Part shown: positions 52,095 to 60,396 of the stretch, piece by piece
Layout of the letters: each line of letters opens with the position of its first letter
Numbering within the stretch: the stretch's first letter is position 1
Assembly: GCA_030432295.1 (NCBI GenBank)
Contig: JAUIHI010000015.1
Location: 1 to 64,000, forward strand
Origin: Anaerolineae bacterium
Lineage (GTDB): Bacteria; Chloroflexota; Anaerolineae; Caldilineales; Caldilineaceae
DNA length: 64,000 bases
Direction of reading: 5' to 3'
The notes under the pieces: generated by a model
Seen by the model: only the letters and a program-made list of their open reading frames with translations
What the model was told of the DNA's origin: nothing
The model's database searches: none
Made by a program: the position numbers and the translations under genes

Positions 52095-52140
52095 GAATAG
52101 AACGCGGATTTAGCGGATCGGGCGGATTCCCGCGGATATT
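52095..52140. repeat. 46-nt solo repeat, family GAATAGAACGCGGAT, between nuoEF and nuoG
   Basis: GAATAGAACGCGGATTTAGC begins a 46-nt unit that aligns without gaps to the terminal repeats of the GxxExxY cassette (54150-54195), with about 38 of 46 identical. Confidence 0.85.
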
Positions 52141-52165
52141 GACAGTACAAAAGGAGCCGGATTGC

Positions 52166-54139
52166 TCAGTCCCCCGGCACAAACTCGTCGTGGAGGACAA
52201 TCCGCTCGCCCTGGGGCTTCTGCTCGTTCTGGTGCAGGCCGCTGGGCGTGTGGGTGTCGGGCCGGTAGATGGGACGGATGGGAATATCCGGGCCGACGCT
52301 CGACGGGTTCGTCGCTTCGATGTGATCCAGGAATTCGTGGCGGAACTTGGCCAGATTGCTCTGCATCCCCCACACCGATGCTTCGCCAAAGGGGCAGAAG
52401 CTCTTGCCAGCGATATTGCGGGCGATATATTCGAGCAGTTCCAGGTCTTTCTCCCGGCCCTGGCCCTCTTCGATGCGCAGCATAATTTTTTCCAGCCACG
52501 CGCCCCCTTCCCGACAGGGGGTGCATTTGCCGCAGCTTTCTTCCCGGTAGAAGGAAAGGGTGCGCCGGGCGATCTCCACCATCGAAAAGCGCTCGTCGAT
52601 GACAATCACACCGGCAGAGCCGAGCAGGGAACCGGCCGCGGCTACGCTCTCGTAGTCCAGGGGCGTGTCCATCTGGTCGGGCGTGAGCAGTTTCATCGAC
52701 AGGCCGCCGGGGACAATTGCTTTGATGGGCACGTCGTCCAACTCCGGTCCGCCGCCGTATTCGTAGATCAGGTCGCGCAGGGTAGTGGCGTGGGGGAGTT
52801 CGTATAGTCCCGGTCGCTTCACATTGCCGCTGAGACAGAAGATGCGCATCCCCGCGCTCTGCTCTGTGCCGTAGCTGCGATACCACTCGACGCCGTGGCG
52901 CATGACGTGGGTGACGTTGGCGATGGATTCCACATTGTTGACAATTGTAGGCTTGGCGTACAACCCTTCCACCGCGGGGAAGGGGGGCTTGAGCCGGGGC
53001 TGGCCCCGATAGCCTTCCAGACTGGAAAGCTGGGCAGTCTCTTCGCCGCACTCGTAGGCGCCCGCGCCTCGGTGCATCACTACTTCCAGTTTCTTACCTG
53101 TGCCGAAGCAGTTGTCGCCCAGATAGCCCGCGGCTTTGGCCTCGGCAATGGCTGCCTGCATCCGGGTGTAGGCAAAGTAGTATTCACCCCGAATATAGAC
53201 GTATGCCTGCTCCGCCTCGATGGCGAAGGCGCTCATAACAATCCCCTCCAACAATTGGTGGGGGTCGTATTCCATAATCATCCGGTCTTTGAAGGTTCCC
53301 GGCTCGGATTCGTCGGCGTTGACCACCAGATAGCGGGGGAAGACGCCTTTGGGCAGAAAGCCCCATTTGACGCCGGTGGGGAAGCCCGCGCCGCCCCGGC
53401 CGCGAATGCCACTGGCCTTCACCTGCTCGATCACCGCTGCAGATTCCATTTCGCTCAGCACCCGTTTGGCCGTGGCATAGCCGCCGTCGGCCTCGTAGCT
53501 GGCGAGGGTATGGCTGTCGGGCGTCTTGACCCGGGCGAGCAGATATTTGGGGTCCATCCCGCCGTGGTTGTAAGGACCAGCGGTGACACCCGCGTTTTCC
53601 GGGTCGCCTTCCGGGGTCCAGCGCTCCAGCGTCGTGAAACCCTTGCCCGATTTGAGCAGATCGACGACCTTCTCCACATCTTCCGCCGAGTCCAGATTTT
53701 CGAAGTAGCGAATCTGACCGGTCTTCTGGTCAGTTACAGCCGCCATCGGCGCGGTGCCGCAGGAGCCGAGACATTCCATGTGGTCCAGGCCAAACTGGCC
53801 GTCTTCGGTCTTCTGGCCGTGATGGACGCCGAGGGTCTCCTCGAAGTGGTGCATACACTGGCGGCTGCCCCGCAACAGACAGGGGACGTTCGTGCAGACT
53901 TCCACGTGGTATTCGCCCTTCGGCTCCTCGTGGAACATATTGTAGAAACCGACGACCGCGGAGACCTCCACAGGGGCGATGCCCAGGATTTCGGCCAGTT
54001 CGTTCTGGGCCTCCACCGGGCAATAGCCGAACTCCCGCTGGATGACGTAGAGCGCAGGCAACACCGCCGAGCGCTGCCGTCCGGCAGGGTAGCGGGTCAT
54101 AATTTCGTCGATTTCTGAACGTATAGAATCTGTAATCAT
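52166..54139 (-). CDS. nuoEF: NADH:quinone oxidoreductase subunits E and F, fused
   Basis: A 657-residue fusion. Residues 1-190 are NuoE: helical start (ITDSIRSEIDEIMTRYP), [2Fe-2S] ligands in CTNVPC and CLGSC. Residues 200-657 are NuoF: GIRGRGGAGFPTGVKW (NADH/FMN site), then GAYECGEETAQLSSLEG and SCGKCTPCREGG for the N3 cluster. Fusing E and F guarantees equal amounts of the NADH-oxidising module. ATG at 54139 has GAGG 6 nt upstream. Separate nuoE and nuoF are usual, so the fusion is notable but occurs elsewhere. Confidence 0.96.
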   Translation of the reverse strand: MITDSIRSEIDEIMTRYPAGRQRSAVLPALYVIQREFGYCPVEAQNELAEILGIAPVEVSAVVGFYNMFHEEPKGEYHVEVCTNVPCLLRGSRQCMHHFEETLGVHHGQKTEDGQFGLDHMECLGSCGTAPMAAVTDQKTGQIRYFENLDSAEDVEKVVDLLKSGKGFTTLERWTPEGDPENAGVTAGPYNHGGMDPKYLLARVKTPDSHTLASYEADGGYATAKRVLSEMESAAVIEQVKASGIRGRGGAGFPTGVKWGFLPKGVFPRYLVVNADESEPGTFKDRMIMEYDPHQLLEGIVMSAFAIEAEQAYVYIRGEYYFAYTRMQAAIAEAKAAGYLGDNCFGTGKKLEVVMHRGAGAYECGEETAQLSSLEGYRGQPRLKPPFPAVEGLYAKPTIVNNVESIANVTHVMRHGVEWYRSYGTEQSAGMRIFCLSGNVKRPGLYELPHATTLRDLIYEYGGGPELDDVPIKAIVPGGLSMKLLTPDQMDTPLDYESVAAAGSLLGSAGVIVIDERFSMVEIARRTLSFYREESCGKCTPCREGGAWLEKIMLRIEEGQGREKDLELLEYIARNIAGKSFCPFGEASVWGMQSNLAKFRHEFLDHIEATNPSSVGPDIPIRPIYRPDTHTPSGLHQNEQKPQGERIVLHDEFVPGD

Positions 54140-54149
54140 AAAGACCTCA

Positions 54150-54650
54150 GAATAGAACGCGGATGACGCGGATTGGGCTGATTCAGGCGGATTTTGTTTG
54201 GAGATGCTTCTTGCGCCGGTTGCTGAAAATGCGACGTTCAAATTCGGGCTTTTTCCCGAAATTGAAAACAAAGCCGATTTCGCAATGGGTGGCGCGCAGG
54301 TAGTTCTGCAACTGGGCGACGAAAGAATCGTGCATTGCTTCCGCTGCTTTGATCTCCAAAATAACCCGATTCTCTACCACCAAATCCGCATAATAATCTC
54401 CGACGAGTTTTCCGCTGAAATAGACTTCGATATTCCGCTGTTGTTCCACCTGCAAGCCGCGCCGCTCAAATTCCTGTAGCATTGCGGTCTCGTACACTTT
54501 TTCTAGAAAACCATATCCAAGCGCGTTGTAGACAGTGTAATATACGTTGATGATCTGATCTGTCAGCTCGGCTTGCCGTAAAGCCATTGCGAATCCCCTA
54601 CTTAAAAATCCGCGTCAATCAGCCTAATCCGCGTCATCCGCGTTCTATTC
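54150..54650. mobile_element. Candidate GxxExxY cassette bounded by 46-bp inverted repeats
   Basis: A 501-bp unit: a GxxExxY gene between 54150-54195 (starts GAATAGAACGCGGATGACGC) and 54605-54650, whose reverse complement is identical at 43 of 46 positions. The right end touches the nuoCD stop codon; the left end lies just before the nuoEF Shine-Dalgarno and overlaps the last codons of the gene. Solo copies of the repeat occur at 52095-52140 and 7899-7955. No target-site duplication was identified. Confidence 0.62.
54183..54587 (-). CDS. GxxExxY protein (PD-(D/E)XK nuclease-like)
   Basis: A 134-residue protein with the signature ALGYGFLEKVYETAM (GxxExxY, residues 23-37), then DYYADLVVENRVILEIKAAE (residues 64-83), where D...E-x-K is the PD-(D/E)XK nuclease site, and AQLQNYLRAT. 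The basic C-terminus RRKKHLQTKSA is encoded partly by the flanking repeat. Many genomes carry numerous copies of this family with unknown function. It interrupts the nuo operon between nuoCD and nuoEF, in the same direction. No clear Shine-Dalgarno was defined. Confidence 0.88.
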   Translation of the reverse strand: MALRQAELTDQIINVYYTVYNALGYGFLEKVYETAMLQEFERRGLQVEQQRNIEVYFSGKLVGDYYADLVVENRVILEIKAAEAMHDSFVAQLQNYLRATHCEIGFVFNFGKKPEFERRIFSNRRKKHLQTKSA

Positions 54651-56489
54651 TTACCTGTCCACTTCCCCCAGCACAATATCAATCGATCCGATATTTGTCA
54701 CAATATCCGACAACATTTCTCCCCGGCTCATTGTATTGATGGCGTATAAGTTATTATAGCTCGGCCCGTGGATGTGCAGGCGATAGGGGCGGGGCGAGCC
54801 GTCGCTGTAGAGATAGAAGCCCAGTTCGCCTTTGCTGCTTTCGACCCCGTGATAGTAGAAACCGGGGTTGACGTGAAAGCCTTCGGTCATCAGTTTGAAG
54901 TGATGAATGAGGGACTCCATACTCAGGTCCAGCTCGGCCCGGGGCGGCAGAGAAACTTTGCGGTTGTCGGTCTTGTAAATGCCGTCAGGCAGATTTGCGA
55001 TGGCCTGGCTGATAATGCGCAGACTCTGGCGCATCTCTTCCATGCGCACCAGATAGCGGGCGAAGCCGTCGCCGTCGGTCTGCACCGGCACTTTGAAGTC
55101 GTAGTTTTCGTAGCCGCTGTAGGGCATATCCCGGCGCAGGTCCCAGTCCACGCCGCTGCCCCGCAGCATCGGGCCAGTCAGCCCCATTTCCATCACCTGC
55201 TCCCGGCTGAGAACGCCGATGCCCTGCAAACGCTCCTGCCAGACGGCCTGATCAGTCAGCATCCGCTCGTAGTCGTCGATTTTGCCAGGCATCACCCGCA
55301 CAAAATCCTGCAAATGGGTGAGGAAGGCTTCGGGCAGATCGGCCCAGACGCCACCGACACGAATGTAGCTGACGGTCAGCCGTGCGCCGCAGACCATTTC
55401 GAAGAGGTCGAGAATCCGTTCCCGCTCTCGGGTGGCGTACATTAATAAGGACATCCCCGTGCCGGAAACGTCCAGCACGTGGGTGGAAAGCCAGAAGAGA
55501 TGGGAAGAGATGCGCTGCAACTCGCCCATAATCACCCGAATGACCTGCGCCCGTTCGGGAATCTCCACGCCCAGCATATGCTCCACAGTCAGGACATAGG
55601 CCAGATTGTTGTTCATCCCGGAGAGATAGTCCATCCGGTCGGTGTAGTAGACAAAATCTTTGTAGCGTTTGGTCTCGCCGGTCTTCTCAAAGCCGCTGTG
55701 CAGATAGCCCAGGTCCGGGTCGATGCTCACTACGCGCTCGCCGTCCAACTCCACCACCAGACGCAGCACGCCGTGGGTGCTGGGGTGGTGGGGACCCATA
55801 TTGATCACCATATTTTCCCGGTTCATGCCGGGGGGCATATCGGGCGCGTGGCTCAAGGCGGGGAGAATCTGCGTGCCCAGGGTTTCAAACTCCGGGTCGT
55901 CCCAGGTCAGGGAAAAGGGGACTTCCTCGCCGCCCACAGGGATATGTTTTTGTAGGGGGTGATTGGGCCACTGTTTGGGCATGAGAATGCGGCGGGGGTC
56001 CGGGTGACCGGTGTAGCTGATGCCCATCAGGTCGGCGCATTCCCGCTCTGGCCACTCCGCGCCTTGATAGGCGGCGGTCAAGCTGGGAATACTGGGTTTG
56101 TCGCCGCCCGCGCAGTCGGCCACCAGTGTGATGTGCTGCTTGCGGCTGTAGGAGCGCAACTGGGCAACCGACTGAAAGCGGGCCGCGCCAGCGCCGATGG
56201 GTAATTCCTTGCGGTCCAGGCCGGTCACGTCGATCAGAGACTCGTAGCGCAGTTGGGGATCGCTCTTGAGAAACTGGGCGACTTCCACCAGTTTTTCCGG
56301 CTTGACGTAGAGGACCTGATTGCCGTTGTGCATCCCCGCAGCCAGCACATCCCCGCCGAAGCGCTCGGCCACGCGGGTGGTGTCGGCGCTTTCGCCGCTG
56401 GGCATAGGGGCCACGGCAGGAATCCCCGGCACATTCAGGCTGGGCAGGGTTTCGTAGGGACGGACGCGGGGTGATGTGTTCAGTGGCAT
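54651..56489 (-). CDS. nuoCD: NADH:quinone oxidoreductase subunits C and D, fused
   Basis: A 612-residue fusion: NuoC (about 40-200; GAEWPERECADLMGISYTGHPDPRR, split at residue 142 onward) followed by NuoD (about 225-612; MVINMGPHHPSTHGVLRLVV, RGSGVDWDLRRDMPYSGYEN) ending DIVLGEVDR. NuoD carries the quinone-site His and Tyr. As in E. coli, the fusion is known from several phyla. The gene is followed at once (stop 54651-54653) by the 46-nt repeat. Confidence 0.96.
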   Translation of the reverse strand: MPLNTSPRVRPYETLPSLNVPGIPAVAPMPSGESADTTRVAERFGGDVLAAGMHNGNQVLYVKPEKLVEVAQFLKSDPQLRYESLIDVTGLDRKELPIGAGAARFQSVAQLRSYSRKQHITLVADCAGGDKPSIPSLTAAYQGAEWPERECADLMGISYTGHPDPRRILMPKQWPNHPLQKHIPVGGEEVPFSLTWDDPEFETLGTQILPALSHAPDMPPGMNRENMVINMGPHHPSTHGVLRLVVELDGERVVSIDPDLGYLHSGFEKTGETKRYKDFVYYTDRMDYLSGMNNNLAYVLTVEHMLGVEIPERAQVIRVIMGELQRISSHLFWLSTHVLDVSGTGMSLLMYATRERERILDLFEMVCGARLTVSYIRVGGVWADLPEAFLTHLQDFVRVMPGKIDDYERMLTDQAVWQERLQGIGVLSREQVMEMGLTGPMLRGSGVDWDLRRDMPYSGYENYDFKVPVQTDGDGFARYLVRMEEMRQSLRIISQAIANLPDGIYKTDNRKVSLPPRAELDLSMESLIHHFKLMTEGFHVNPGFYYHGVESSKGELGFYLYSDGSPRPYRLHIHGPSYNNLYAINTMSRGEMLSDIVTNIGSIDIVLGEVDR

Positions 56490-56510
56490 ACTAGTGAACT
56501 CCGGTTTGGA

Positions 56511-56571
56511 GTGAGCAGTGAACAGTTATCAGTGCCGAGACATCCGACTGATTACCGATAACTGATTACTT
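56511..56571. repeat. Word array, family CAGTTATCAG/GATAACTG, between nuoB and nuoCD
   Basis: GTGAGCAGTGAACAGTTATC then CTGATTACCGATAACTGATT: arms of an imperfect palindrome in the 90-bp gap. The same family recurs at 57170-57236 and 60295-60376. Confidence 0.8.
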
Positions 56572-56579
56572 CTTTTTAG

Positions 56580-57113
56580 TTAGTGCGCGCCCAAGGGCAG
56601 GATCTCATCTACCGTCGGGGCAATCGGCTTGGCCTTGCGCCAGTCGTCGATGCTCTCCCGGCCCTGCTTCTCCCGCAGCTTCTCCAACGCAAAGAGCAGC
56701 GCTTCTGGGCGGGGCGGGCAGCCGGGAACGTAGACATCGACCGGAATGATTTTGTCCACGCCCTGAATGATGGCGTAGTTGTTGAAGGGACCGCCGGCGC
56801 TGGCGCAGATGCCCATTGCAATCACCCATTTGGGCGCTGACATCTGATCGTAGATGCGCTTGATGACCGGGGCCATTTTGTTGCTCACCCGGCCAGAGAC
56901 GATCATCAGATCGGCCTGGCGGGGGCTGGCCCGGAAGAGTTCGGAGCCGTTGCGGGCGATGTCGTGGCGGGCTGTGCCCGTGGCGATCATCTCAATGGCG
57001 CAACAGGCCAGACCGAAGAGGAGCGGCCAGGTGCTGTTGGCTCTGCCCCAATTAATAAGGCTATCTAATGTGGTTGTAACAATGCCATCGGGTGCTTTTT
57101 GTTCAATACCCAT
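56580..57113 (-). CDS. nuoB: NADH:quinone oxidoreductase subunit B
   Basis: A 177-residue subunit holding cluster N2 with tandem Cys in [10 protein letters not shown], then [10 protein letters not shown] and [12 protein letters not shown]. It hands electrons to quinone. GAGG precedes ATG 57113. Copies of nuoB occur only in the minus-strand operon within this window. Confidence 0.97.
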   Translation of the reverse strand: MGIEQKAPDGIVTTTLDSLINWGRANSTWPLLFGLACCAIEMIATGTARHDIARNGSELFRASPRQADLMIVSGRVSNKMAPVIKRIYDQMSAPKWVIAMGICASAGGPFNNYAIIQGVDKIIPVDVYVPGCPPRPEALLFALEKLREKQGRESIDDWRKAKPIAPTVDEILPLGAH

Positions 57114-57169
57114 GAATGCCTCGTAGTGCGTGATGCGTGAACAGGTAGACGCACAAACCCATTTGCGGA

Positions 57170-57236
57170 AGTAATCAGTGAACAGTTACCAGTGGCTCAA
57201 CTCAACTGATTACTGTTGACCGATAACCGATAACTT
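57170..57236. repeat. Word array, family CAGTTATCAG/GATAACTG, between nuoA and nuoB
   Basis: GTAATCAGTGAACAGTTACC and TGATTACTGTTGACCGATAA with CCGATAACTTTTTT fill the gap directly after the nuoA stop (57239-57241). Part of 57124-57155 shows TGCGTGATGCGTG words of another family. Confidence 0.8.
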
Positions 57237-57238
57237 TT

Positions 57239-57598
57239 TTACTCTCCCCACTTCAGCGCGCCCTTCTTCCATTCGTATATAAAACCGACGAGCAGTACAA
57301 GCAGGAAGGGGGCCATCGCCACCAGCGCGAAAACCCGCAGGTCACGCAGAACCGCGGCCCAGGGATAGAGAAATATGACTTCAATGTCAAAGATGAGAAA
57401 GAGCATCGCCACCAGATAATACTTAACTGGGAAGCGGCGGCGGGCATCGGAGAAGGGAATGATGCCCGATTCGTAGGGTTCCAGCTTTTGGGAGTTCGTC
57501 TCTTTCGGCCCCAGAATCGCGGGCAGAATCAGAACCAGTGCGCCAAAGCCAGCGCCAAGCACAATCATAATCAGCAGAGGCAAGTAATCAATTGCCAT
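57239..57598 (-). CDS. nuoA: NADH:quinone oxidoreductase subunit A
   Basis: A 119-residue three-helix membrane subunit; conserved core KLEPYESGIIPFSDARRRFP, then YYLVAMLFLIFDIEVIFLYPWA. It forms the membrane anchor near NuoH. ATG at 57598 has AAGG 9 nt upstream; further upstream codons are unlikely. First gene of the minus-strand operon. Confidence 0.95.
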   Translation of the reverse strand: MAIDYLPLLIMIVLGAGFGALVLILPAILGPKETNSQKLEPYESGIIPFSDARRRFPVKYYLVAMLFLIFDIEVIFLYPWAAVLRDLRVFALVAMAPFLLVLLVGFIYEWKKGALKWGE

Positions 57599-57723
57599 CG
57601 TGCATCCCTTTCGCTGCGACAGGCGCGGCAAACGCCACCATTTCAAGACAAAACGCCCACTCGGACTTTATTTGTAAGAGAGGGCGTCAGCGTTGACCGG
57701 AACCAGAGTTTTGGGGCTGGATT

Positions 57724-57781
57724 CGTTCGTGCATTTTTACACGAACGGGGCCATTGTAGCACGGATGGAAGGGGCTGTCAA
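57724..57781 (-). promoter_or_regulatory. Promoter of the minus-strand nuo operon with a palindrome at the start site
   Basis: On the minus strand TTGACA (57781-57776) and TACAAT (57758-57753) are exactly 17 nt apart. Right after the -10, CGTTCGTG / CACGAACG (57724-57747) makes an 8-bp palindrome covering the expected start site. It could be an operator or a 5' stabilising hairpin. Confidence 0.78.
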
Positions 57782-57870
57782 AGCCATATCCAGTTTTGTG
57801 AAATTTGGAGCTTTGTTGTAGTGTAGACACCAATCTTTGCCTTGCAGACTTTTCCAAATCAGAACCCCTA

Positions 57871-57879
57871 TGCTATACT
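57871..57879 (+). promoter_or_regulatory. Extended -10 promoter of the plus-strand nuo cluster
   Basis: TGCTATACT is an extended -10 (TGn plus TATACT) 52 nt before nuoA2. No clear -35 is seen at 17 nt. Confidence 0.45.
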
Positions 57880-57930
57880 GCTTGGCGTTTGTACTTTTCC
57901 ACACAATCGGAATTTGAAGGAGCGGCACGT

Positions 57931-58287
57931 ATGCTGTCTCAGTACGCATTTATTCTTATTATGGCGGCGATTGCGCTTGTATTGCCGCTGGCTGCGATTA
58001 TTCTGGGCCACATTCTGGGACCACGACGACCCGATGCGGTGAAGAACGCGGTCTACGAAAGCGGTGTGGAAACCATCGGTGATACGTGGGTCCAATTCCG
58101 TGCCCAATATTATCTGATTGGTCTCGTCTTTGTCGTCTTTGATGTGGAAGCGATTTTTCTCTTCCCCATCGCCATCGCCTACAGCCAATTGAGTCTGTTC
58201 GCAGTTTTTGCGACGATCTTTTTTATTGTGTTGCTGGTCATCGGCCTGCTCTACGATTGGCGCAAGGGTGCATTGGAGTGGCAATAA
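57931..58287 (+). CDS. nuoA: NADH:quinone oxidoreductase subunit A, second copy
   Basis: A 118-residue paralogue of the nuoA at 57239-57598: NAVYESGVETIGDTWVQFRA, QYYLIGLVFVVFDVEAIFLF. AAGGAG precedes ATG 57931. It opens the divergent, plus-strand cluster, and is followed by a hairpin at 58300-58334. It lacks adjacent nuoB-nuoG partners and may assemble with the other operon, or form a distinct membrane module. Confidence 0.94.
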   Translation: MLSQYAFILIMAAIALVLPLAAIILGHILGPRRPDAVKNAVYESGVETIGDTWVQFRAQYYLIGLVFVVFDVEAIFLFPIAIAYSQLSLFAVFATIFFIVLLVIGLLYDWRKGALEWQ

Positions 58288-58299
58288 AGGCGTAACGTA

Positions 58300-58334
58300 C
58301 AAGCCGAGTTTTTTGAAAAACTCGGCTTGTTTTG
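58300..58334 (+). terminator. Terminator-like hairpin between nuoA2 and nuoH2
   Basis: CAAGCCGAGTTTTTTGAAAA then CTCGGCTTGTTTTG forms a 10-bp stem with T-run after it. It would reduce transcription of nuoH2 onwards, an intra-operon attenuator. Confidence 0.7.
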
Positions 58335-58391
58335 GGTGAATTTTTCTGGAATTATCGATTTGCGCACGCCCCTGGGGTTGGAGGCAAACGG

Positions 58392-59633
58392 ATGCAAGGT
58401 TCAACTTGGAGTGATGGAATTGTCGGGCTTCTGACCGGATTGGGTCTGCCTGATATGTTGGCGCTGGGGATCGCCTATGGAATTGGCGCATTTATCCTCG
58501 TCAACTTTGGGATGGTTTCGGCCCTGCTGCTGATTTGGATCACCCGCAAGGCCATCAGCCGGATGCAGGACCGTCTCGGGCCCAATCGGCTCGGCCCCTA
58601 CGGTCTCTTTCAGACTGTGGCTGATGCGGCCAAACTTATTTCCAAAGAGATTATTACGCCCAGCCAGTCTGATTTTCTGGCCTACAATGCGGCGCCCATT
58701 CTCTCTGTGTTTGGTGTGCTGATTCTGTTGGCTGTCGTTCCCTTCGCTCCCGGTCTGGTCGGTATGGACCTGAACGTCGGCGTCCTCTTTGTGGTGGCGC
58801 TTGGCTCCATCGGTGTGATGGCCGCATTGATGGCGGGCTGGGGCAGCAACAACAAATACGCCCTGCTGGCCGGTTTCCGGGTGGTGGCCCAGTTGCTCAG
58901 CTACGAAATCCCGATGGTGCTCTCGATTCTGACTGTCGTGCTGGTCACGGGCACAATGAGCTTTGGTCGGATTACCGAATTTCAATCCCTGACAATCGGT
59001 GGCTTCAATCTGGGCATCGGCTGGCTGGGAATTATGATGCCGGCGGCAATGCTTATCTTCTTCATCAGTTCTCTGGCCGAGGCCGAACTGACCCCCTTCG
59101 ACCTGCTGGAAGCCGAATCCGAACTTATCGCTGGTTTTCACATCGAATATTCGGGCATGAAATTCGCGATGTTCTTCCTGGCCCAGTTTGTCAACGCCTG
59201 GGTGCTGTCGGCGCTGATGGCGGTTCTCTTCTTGGGTGGTTGGCAAGGACCGGGTGTGGGTCTGCCCGTTATCGGTCCGATTTTGGGGCTTGGCTACTTC
59301 TTTATTAAGAGCTACGCCATCTACGTGCTACAGCAGTGGGTGCGCGGCACATTCCCCCGCATCCGCATCGACCAAATGATGTACTTTGCCTGGAAGGTGC
59401 TGGTCCCAGCCAGTGTCGCTCTGATTGTTGTGCAGGCGATTGTTCAGAAATTGCCCGTCCCGGACCCGGTCATCTATGCCTTTATCTTCTTGGCAAATAT
59501 CGGTGTGATCTGGGTGGTGGTGACAGCACTGCAACGCTACATCAAGAGCGCCACAATGGGAACCAAACGTTCCTTCGAGCCTGCCGGTCTGATCGGCACA
59601 ATGCAAAAGGCCGATACGTACGCGATGTATTAA
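58392..59633 (+). CDS. nuoH: NADH:quinone oxidoreductase subunit H, second copy (diverged)
   Basis: A 413-residue NuoH paralogue, longer than the other copy (326). The first loop, [20 protein letters not shown], is conserved. The second is altered to [20 protein letters not shown] where the usual form is AETNRxPFDLPEAExELVAG, so the conserved Asn-Arg and Pro are missing. It has a C-terminal extension ([20 protein letters not shown]). GGAGG precedes ATG 58392. The changes raise doubt about a normal quinone site. Confidence 0.93.
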   Translation: MQGSTWSDGIVGLLTGLGLPDMLALGIAYGIGAFILVNFGMVSALLLIWITRKAISRMQDRLGPNRLGPYGLFQTVADAAKLISKEIITPSQSDFLAYNAAPILSVFGVLILLAVVPFAPGLVGMDLNVGVLFVVALGSIGVMAALMAGWGSNNKYALLAGFRVVAQLLSYEIPMVLSILTVVLVTGTMSFGRITEFQSLTIGGFNLGIGWLGIMMPAAMLIFFISSLAEAELTPFDLLEAESELIAGFHIEYSGMKFAMFFLAQFVNAWVLSALMAVLFLGGWQGPGVGLPVIGPILGLGYFFIKSYAIYVLQQWVRGTFPRIRIDQMMYFAWKVLVPASVALIVVQAIVQKLPVPDPVIYAFIFLANIGVIWVVVTALQRYIKSATMGTKRSFEPAGLIGTMQKADTYAMY

Positions 59634-59639
59634 AGATGG

Positions 59640-59700
59640 CGAGTGCTGCGTGAAACGTGAGAGGGTTCGAACGATCTCGCGCAGCACGTTTTACGTTTCT
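59640..59700. repeat. Word array between nuoH2 and nuoJ2
   Basis: GAGTGCTGCGTGAAACGTGA and GCGCAGCACGTTTTACGTTT: left and right arms of an imperfect hairpin, with TGCGTGAAACG words related to the 42744-42816 array. Confidence 0.7.
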
Positions 59701-59770
59701 ACAAGGCGAAAAATTGTCATCGCCCTGAATTATTCTCGAATCATTTCATGCAGGAAGCGCAGGTTTTTCA

Positions 59771-60292
59771 ATGCCAGAATTGCCTCCCCTACCCACGATT
59801 AGCCAACTGGTCTTTACTGGCTTTGCTCTCTTCACCTGTGCTTCGGCGCTGGGTGTGGTGCTGGCCCGCAATCTGTTCCACGGCGCGCTGGCTTTGGTGG
59901 CAACGCTCTTTGGCGTGGCGGGTCTTTATGTGATGCTGGAAGCTGAGTTTCTGGCCGTCAGCCAGGTGCTGGTCTATGTGGGCGCGATTGCCACCCTTAT
60001 CACTTTTGCCATTATGCTCACCCGTTCGATGATGTACGGCAAGACTTCGCCGCTCAACCGGCAGTGGGGCAAGACCGGACTCTTTGCGGTGATGATCTTT
60101 CTGGCTCTCTACGGTTTTGTCGGCTCGATTCCCTGGGCAGACAGCGCTCCGGCGGTGCTGGCTGACGAGTCGATGATTGCCGCGTTGGGTGTGGAATTTG
60201 TCACCAACTACGTCGTCGCCTTTGAGGTAATGGGTCTGTTGTTGCTGGTGGCGCTGGTCGGCGCGGTGATGCTGGCCCGGGATAACAATTAG
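59771..60292 (+). CDS. nuoJ: NADH:quinone oxidoreductase subunit J, second copy
   Basis: A 173-residue NuoJ paralogue: LYVMLEAEFLAVSQVLVYVG, then AIATLITFAIMLTRSMMYG and LLLLVALVGAVMLARDNN. The pi-bulge helix with the conserved Tyr/Gly is kept. It follows nuoH2 after a repeat and precedes nuoK2, the usual J-K order. Confidence 0.93.
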   Translation: MPELPPLPTISQLVFTGFALFTCASALGVVLARNLFHGALALVATLFGVAGLYVMLEAEFLAVSQVLVYVGAIATLITFAIMLTRSMMYGKTSPLNRQWGKTGLFAVMIFLALYGFVGSIPWADSAPAVLADESMIAALGVEFVTNYVVAFEVMGLLLLVALVGAVMLARDNN

Positions 60293-60294
60293 GT

Positions 60295-60376
60295 GAAGTG
60301 ACCAGTTGCCAGTAATCGGTGGTGCGAGAACGCTTCACTGGTCACTGATAACTGATTTACTGATAACTGCTCACTT
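60295..60376. repeat. Word array, family CAGTTATCAG/GATAACTG, between nuoJ2 and nuoK2
   Basis: AAGTGACCAGTTGCCAGTAA and later ACTGGTCACTGATAACTGAT, with further ACTGATAACTGCTCACTT words, fill the gap. The same family is used twice in the opposite operon. Confidence 0.82.
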
Positions 60377-60396
60377 GTACGCAGGAGGACTCATCC

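Noticed and set aside
54183-54587. 23S rRNA intervening-sequence (four-helix bundle) protein
   Set aside because: The GxxExxY signature and the D...ExK site are present, and the helical-bundle pattern of that family is not.
41295-57236. CRISPR array, suggested by many short repeats
   Set aside because: The words are iterated without unique spacers of constant length and are self-complementary; no cas genes.
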